A program made the translations under genes and the position numbers. From positions 173,503 through 237,502 of the forward strand of contig NZ_JBQHDG010000020.1 in assembly GCF_052068095.1 (NCBI RefSeq): a DNA stretch of 64,000 nucleotides, in the 5' to 3' direction. This DNA is from Phytohabitans sp052068095 (GTDB lineage Bacteria; Actinomycetota; Actinomycetes; Mycobacteriales; Micromonosporaceae). The notes beneath the pieces are model-generated. The model worked only from the letters and a program-made list of their open reading frames with translations. It did no database searches and was not told the origin of the DNA. Below, one piece after another: positions 61,426 through 64,000 of the stretch; the first letter of the stretch is position 1; each line of letters opens with the position of its first letter.

Positions 61426-63075
61426 CTAGCTCACGGGCACGGTGGCGGTCACCGTGGCCTGGTCGATCTCGGAGATGCGGACCGTGAATTTGAGCTGCCA
61501 GTCGCCCTCCAGCGGGAGGGTGATCTCGCCGGTGGCGTGGTTGTCGGTCAGCGGCAGCAGCGGGATGTCGACCGGCGCGACGTCGTTGGCGGGCAGCGCG
61601 GCCGTGCCCTTCCACTCCACCACCGGCAGCGGCTTGTTGCTCTTGTCGTACGCGTACAGGTGGATGGAGTTGTTGCCCTTCTTCGCCGGGTCGACGTCGA
61701 CCTGGAGCTTGAAGAGGTTGCTGTCGAGCATGGCGCTGTAGAAGCCAGACCCGCCGACCTCCTCGTTCGCGGAGGCGGTGCGCGCGGGTGTCGTCTGCAC
61801 CAGCACCGCGGAAAGCCCCAGCACCACGGCGGTGATGCCCAACTCGACACCCACCGATCGGCGCAGCCGCCGCGGCTCACCGGGGGCCATCCGGCGCAGG
61901 ACCAGCTTCCGCGAGTACGCCGCGACGCCGATCACGGCGCCGAAGAGCGCCACCTTCGCGATGATCAGTCGGCCGTACGTGGTCGACACGAGCGCGTCCG
62001 GCGTGCCCACCTCGATCAGCGCCTGCACCGTGCCGGCCAGCACCAGCGCGCCCACCGCCAGGGCCGCCCACCGCGACCAGATAGGCAGGATGGCGCCGAG
62101 CTCACGCTCGTTGGCCTGCCGCAGCAGGAACGCGAGGAGCATGGTCAGCCCGCCCAGCCACACCGCCATGCTGGTCAGGTGTACCGCGTCGACCACCACC
62201 GAGACGGCGGCGACCGGTGAGGCGGCCGGGTGGCCGGCGATCGGCCAGGTGAGGATCGCCGCGCCGCCCAGCACCGCCAGCAGGATCTGGTCGACCCGCC
62301 CGGTCTCGCCGCGCAGCAGCGGTCGCAAGAGCAGGCCGATCGCCACGAGCAGGCCAAGCCTGATCAGATGAGCGGTGCCGAATGTGCTGGACAACACATT
62401 TCGCAGCCCGCTCCCATCGACGTCGAGGAGGCCGCCGCCGGCGGTGTACGGCACCTGGAGCCAGATCGCGGCCACCGTGGCGAGCGTCACCAACCCCATG
62501 CCGGTCCAGATGACCTTCGACGGGCCGCTCCGCGCGAGCCGGGCCGGCCACAGCAGGCTGATCACCAGCACCGGGCCGACCAGCAGCACCAGGCCGGCGT
62601 ACCCGAGGTAGCGCACCACCTTCACGCCGGTCGCCACGACCTGGTTTTCGCCCTCCTGCTCGCCCGTGTCGCTCGGCGGCGTGGTGGAGGGGGCGCCCAC
62701 CGAGTACGTGAACCCGCCGGACACCGGGTGGCTGTCAGCCGAGATCACCCGGTAGCTGACCAGGTAGGTGCCCTGCGCGCCGGTCTGCTGCACAGGGATC
62801 GTCACGACCGCGCCGTCGAAGCTGGCGTCGCCCCGGTCCACCCGCTTGCCATCGGGTCCGATGACGCGTACCCGGTCGGGCACCTTGCGCACCGACTCGG
62901 TGAAGGTCAGCACGACCTCGGCAGGCGCGGCCTGGAGCACGGAGTTGCCGATCGGGTTGCTGCTGGCGAGCACGGCGTGGGCGCTGGCGGGGGAGGCCGG
63001 GAGCGCGAGCGTGGCGAGACCGCCGGCGATCACGGCCAGCAGCATCAGGGGGAGGCGGCGGGTCATGACGGCCAT
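61426..63075 (-). CDS. CopC-CopD fusion copper protein with C-terminal YtkA-like domain
   Basis: 549 residues; a second ATG is nine bases downstream and neither has a clear ribosome site. Signal peptide to ASA, then CopC: HAVLASSNPIGNSVLQAAP with an N-terminal His, FTESVRKVPDRVRVIGPDGK, and DSHPVSGGFTYSV with a second His. A Pro/Thr linker leads to the CopD membrane domain of about eight helices (VVDAVHLTSMAVWLGGLTML). The last 110 residues are an exported beta domain like YtkA (DSNLFKLQVDVDPA, GEITLPLEGDWQL). Probably imports or holds copper. Confidence 0.9.
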   Translation of the reverse strand: MAVMTRRLPLMLLAVIAGGLATLALPASPASAHAVLASSNPIGNSVLQAAPAEVVLTFTESVRKVPDRVRVIGPDGKRVDRGDASFDGAVVTIPVQQTGAQGTYLVSYRVISADSHPVSGGFTYSVGAPSTTPPSDTGEQEGENQVVATGVKVVRYLGYAGLVLLVGPVLVISLLWPARLARSGPSKVIWTGMGLVTLATVAAIWLQVPYTAGGGLLDVDGSGLRNVLSSTFGTAHLIRLGLLVAIGLLLRPLLRGETGRVDQILLAVLGGAAILTWPIAGHPAASPVAAVSVVVDAVHLTSMAVWLGGLTMLLAFLLRQANERELGAILPIWSRWAALAVGALVLAGTVQALIEVGTPDALVSTTYGRLIIAKVALFGAVIGVAAYSRKLVLRRMAPGEPRRLRRSVGVELGITAVVLGLSAVLVQTTPARTASANEEVGGSGFYSAMLDSNLFKLQVDVDPAKKGNNSIHLYAYDKSNKPLPVVEWKGTAALPANDVAPVDIPLLPLTDNHATGEITLPLEGDWQLKFTVRISEIDQATVTATVPVS

Positions 63076-63210
63076 GATTTCGGAGCCGGGCGCGCGAAAG
63101 CGAGCCGGGTCGCATAGCCGGTCATGGGTATGTAGTCGGTCGGGGCGCGGAAAAAGTTCCCGGTGGGGCACACATCTTTTGTCCAGCAACTCCGCGTACC
63201 CTGAGGTGCC

Positions 63211-63759
63211 GTGATTCCCGCCCAGCGTGATGGCCACGCCGCCGACGAGTGGGTCGATGCTGCCCGCGACGGCGACCAGACCGCGCAGGCGGAGTTCGTG
63301 CGGGTCACCCAGGTCGAGGTGTGGCGGTTCGTCGCCGCGCTCGTCGATCCGGCCAGCGCGGACGATCTGACGCAGGAGACCTACCTGCGGGCGTTTCGGG
63401 CACTCCCCTCCTTCGAGGGGCGCTCCAGCGCCCGCACGTGGCTGCTCGGCATCGCTCGCCGGGCCTGCGCCGACCACGTGCGCACGATGGTCCGCCGCCG
63501 CCGGCTCGACGAGCGGCTGGCCGCGCAGGCGCACACCGACGGCCCCTACCCTGACCCCGCCGCCCAGCTCGGCGCCGCCGACCTGCTGCGGCGGCTGCCC
63601 GACGAGCGGCGTGGCGCTTTTGTGCTGACCCAGGTGCTCGGCTTGTCGTACGTGGAGGCGGCGGACGTGGAGGGCGTGCCGGTGGGCACGATCCGCTCCC
63701 GGGTGGCCCGCGCCCGCGCCGATCTTGTCGACGCGCTCGGCGACGCACTCGCCAGCTGA
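63211..63759 (+). CDS. ECF-type RNA polymerase sigma factor
   Basis: 182 residues from the GTG with TGAGG upstream. Region 2: AEFVRVTQVEVWRFVAALVD...DDLTQETYLRAFRALPSFEG, and region 4: LPDERRGAFVLTQVLGLSYV then EAADVEGVPVGTIRSRVARA. The sequence resembles the SigC group; no anti-sigma gene follows directly. It is divergent from the CopC/CopD gene across 135 bases and could control the copper genes, which is inference. Confidence 0.92.
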   Translation: MIPAQRDGHAADEWVDAARDGDQTAQAEFVRVTQVEVWRFVAALVDPASADDLTQETYLRAFRALPSFEGRSSARTWLLGIARRACADHVRTMVRRRRLDERLAAQAHTDGPYPDPAAQLGAADLLRRLPDERRGAFVLTQVLGLSYVEAADVEGVPVGTIRSRVARARADLVDALGDALAS

Positions 63760-63788
63760 AGGAACCTCCCCAGACCGTAGGACGACTA

Positions 63789-64000
63789 ATGAATGTGACC
63801 GTCGCGAGTCCGCCCGTTTCGCCCACATCTGTTAGCAGATGGCATACCGCGCGACCGTGGCTCGGCACGCTGGTGCGGCTCGGCCTCGCCGCCGTCTGGC
63901 TCGTCGCCGGCGGCGCCAAGGTCGGTGACCTTGCCGGGTCGGGCCGGGCTGTGAACGCGTACGACGTGATGCCGTACGAGTTGGCCAAGGTGATCGGGGC
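63789..64000 (+). CDS. MauE/DoxX-like membrane protein, truncated by window end
   Basis: 70 codons are visible. After a 20-residue Ser/Pro-rich start comes a first helix LGTLVRLGLAAVWLVAGGAK and the typical continuation VGDLAGSGRAVNAYDVMPYE, as in MauE/DoxX proteins of actinobacteria. These are often followed by a thioredoxin-like gene; that region is outside the window. It starts 30 bases after the sigma factor stop, so they may be co-transcribed. Confidence 0.75.
   Translation, partial: MNVTVASPPVSPTSVSRWHTARPWLGTLVRLGLAAVWLVAGGAKVGDLAGSGRAVNAYDVMPYELAKVIG

Noticed and set aside
1..64000. CRISPR arrays, rRNA genes, replication origin or conjugation genes
   Set aside because: None was seen: no regularly spaced repeats, no rRNA-like conserved stretch, no DnaA-box cluster, and no relaxase, TraB or replication initiator.

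Overview
The window is chromosomal DNA from a high-GC actinomycete, most likely a member of the Micromonosporaceae. This rests on the very high G+C, the frequent GTG starts, the two-gene L,D-transpeptidase block beside tRNA-Lys, tRNA-His, oligoribonuclease and a GT87 mannosyltransferase, and the many ATGA/GTGA-coupled genes. Family names were assigned by reading translated sequence and motifs; no database search was run.

Region by region. 1-10.5 kb is a patchwork of ordinary accessory genes: a secreted protein cut by the window edge, a LuxR-type two-component pair, a six-helix membrane protein, two TetR regulators with palindromic candidate operators, a SnoaL-like protein, a secreted serine hydrolase and a cupin. 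10.5-53.9 kb looks like a composite genomic island. The 3' half of tRNA-Lys(CTT) occurs three times in the same orientation: fragments at 10579 and 28912, and the complete gene at 53816-53888. This is the footprint expected of tandem integrations at one tRNA. The first section (10.6-28.9 kb) is full of mobile DNA and debris: an IS630 element, a translationally coupled Tn554-like recombinase trio, a truncated IS21 istA, two integrase remnants, and NACHT, TPR and FtsX fragments. Interleaved are intact cargo genes: an MMPL exporter with a divergent two-component system, and a PadR / drug-type ABC exporter / DoxX / hydrolase cluster.

The second section (28.9-53.8 kb) carries two notable systems. 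The first is an envelope-stress cluster. An ECF sigma factor and a protein fusing a zinc anti-sigma motif to an Asp23-like domain are divergent from a probable nine-gene operon: two Asp23 proteins, an uncharacterised protein, a short J-domain protein, a small membrane protein, a DUF6286-like protein, AmaP, transaldolase and LtrA. The second is a polymorphic toxin locus. It holds a secreted DNRLRE/LamG protein, a 2.3-kresidue RHS protein with a Hint domain and a probable permuted papain-fold C-terminal toxin, an orphan Hint-toxin cassette, and a GTGA-overlapping candidate immunity gene after each toxin.

53.9-64 kb looks like core chromosome: tRNA-Lys, two paralogous lipoprotein L,D-transpeptidases, a 0.5-kb non-coding block framed by an inverted repeat, tRNA-His, orn, a GT87 mannosyltransferase, and a copper-related group (YcnI-like and CopC-CopD-type proteins) followed by an ECF sigma factor and the start of a MauE/DoxX-type protein.

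Several mobile genes are broken by single-base indels, three of them an extra G/C in a run of five or six. The long cargo and core genes are open. Decay of the mobile genes is therefore more likely than general sequence error, though only reads can settle it.
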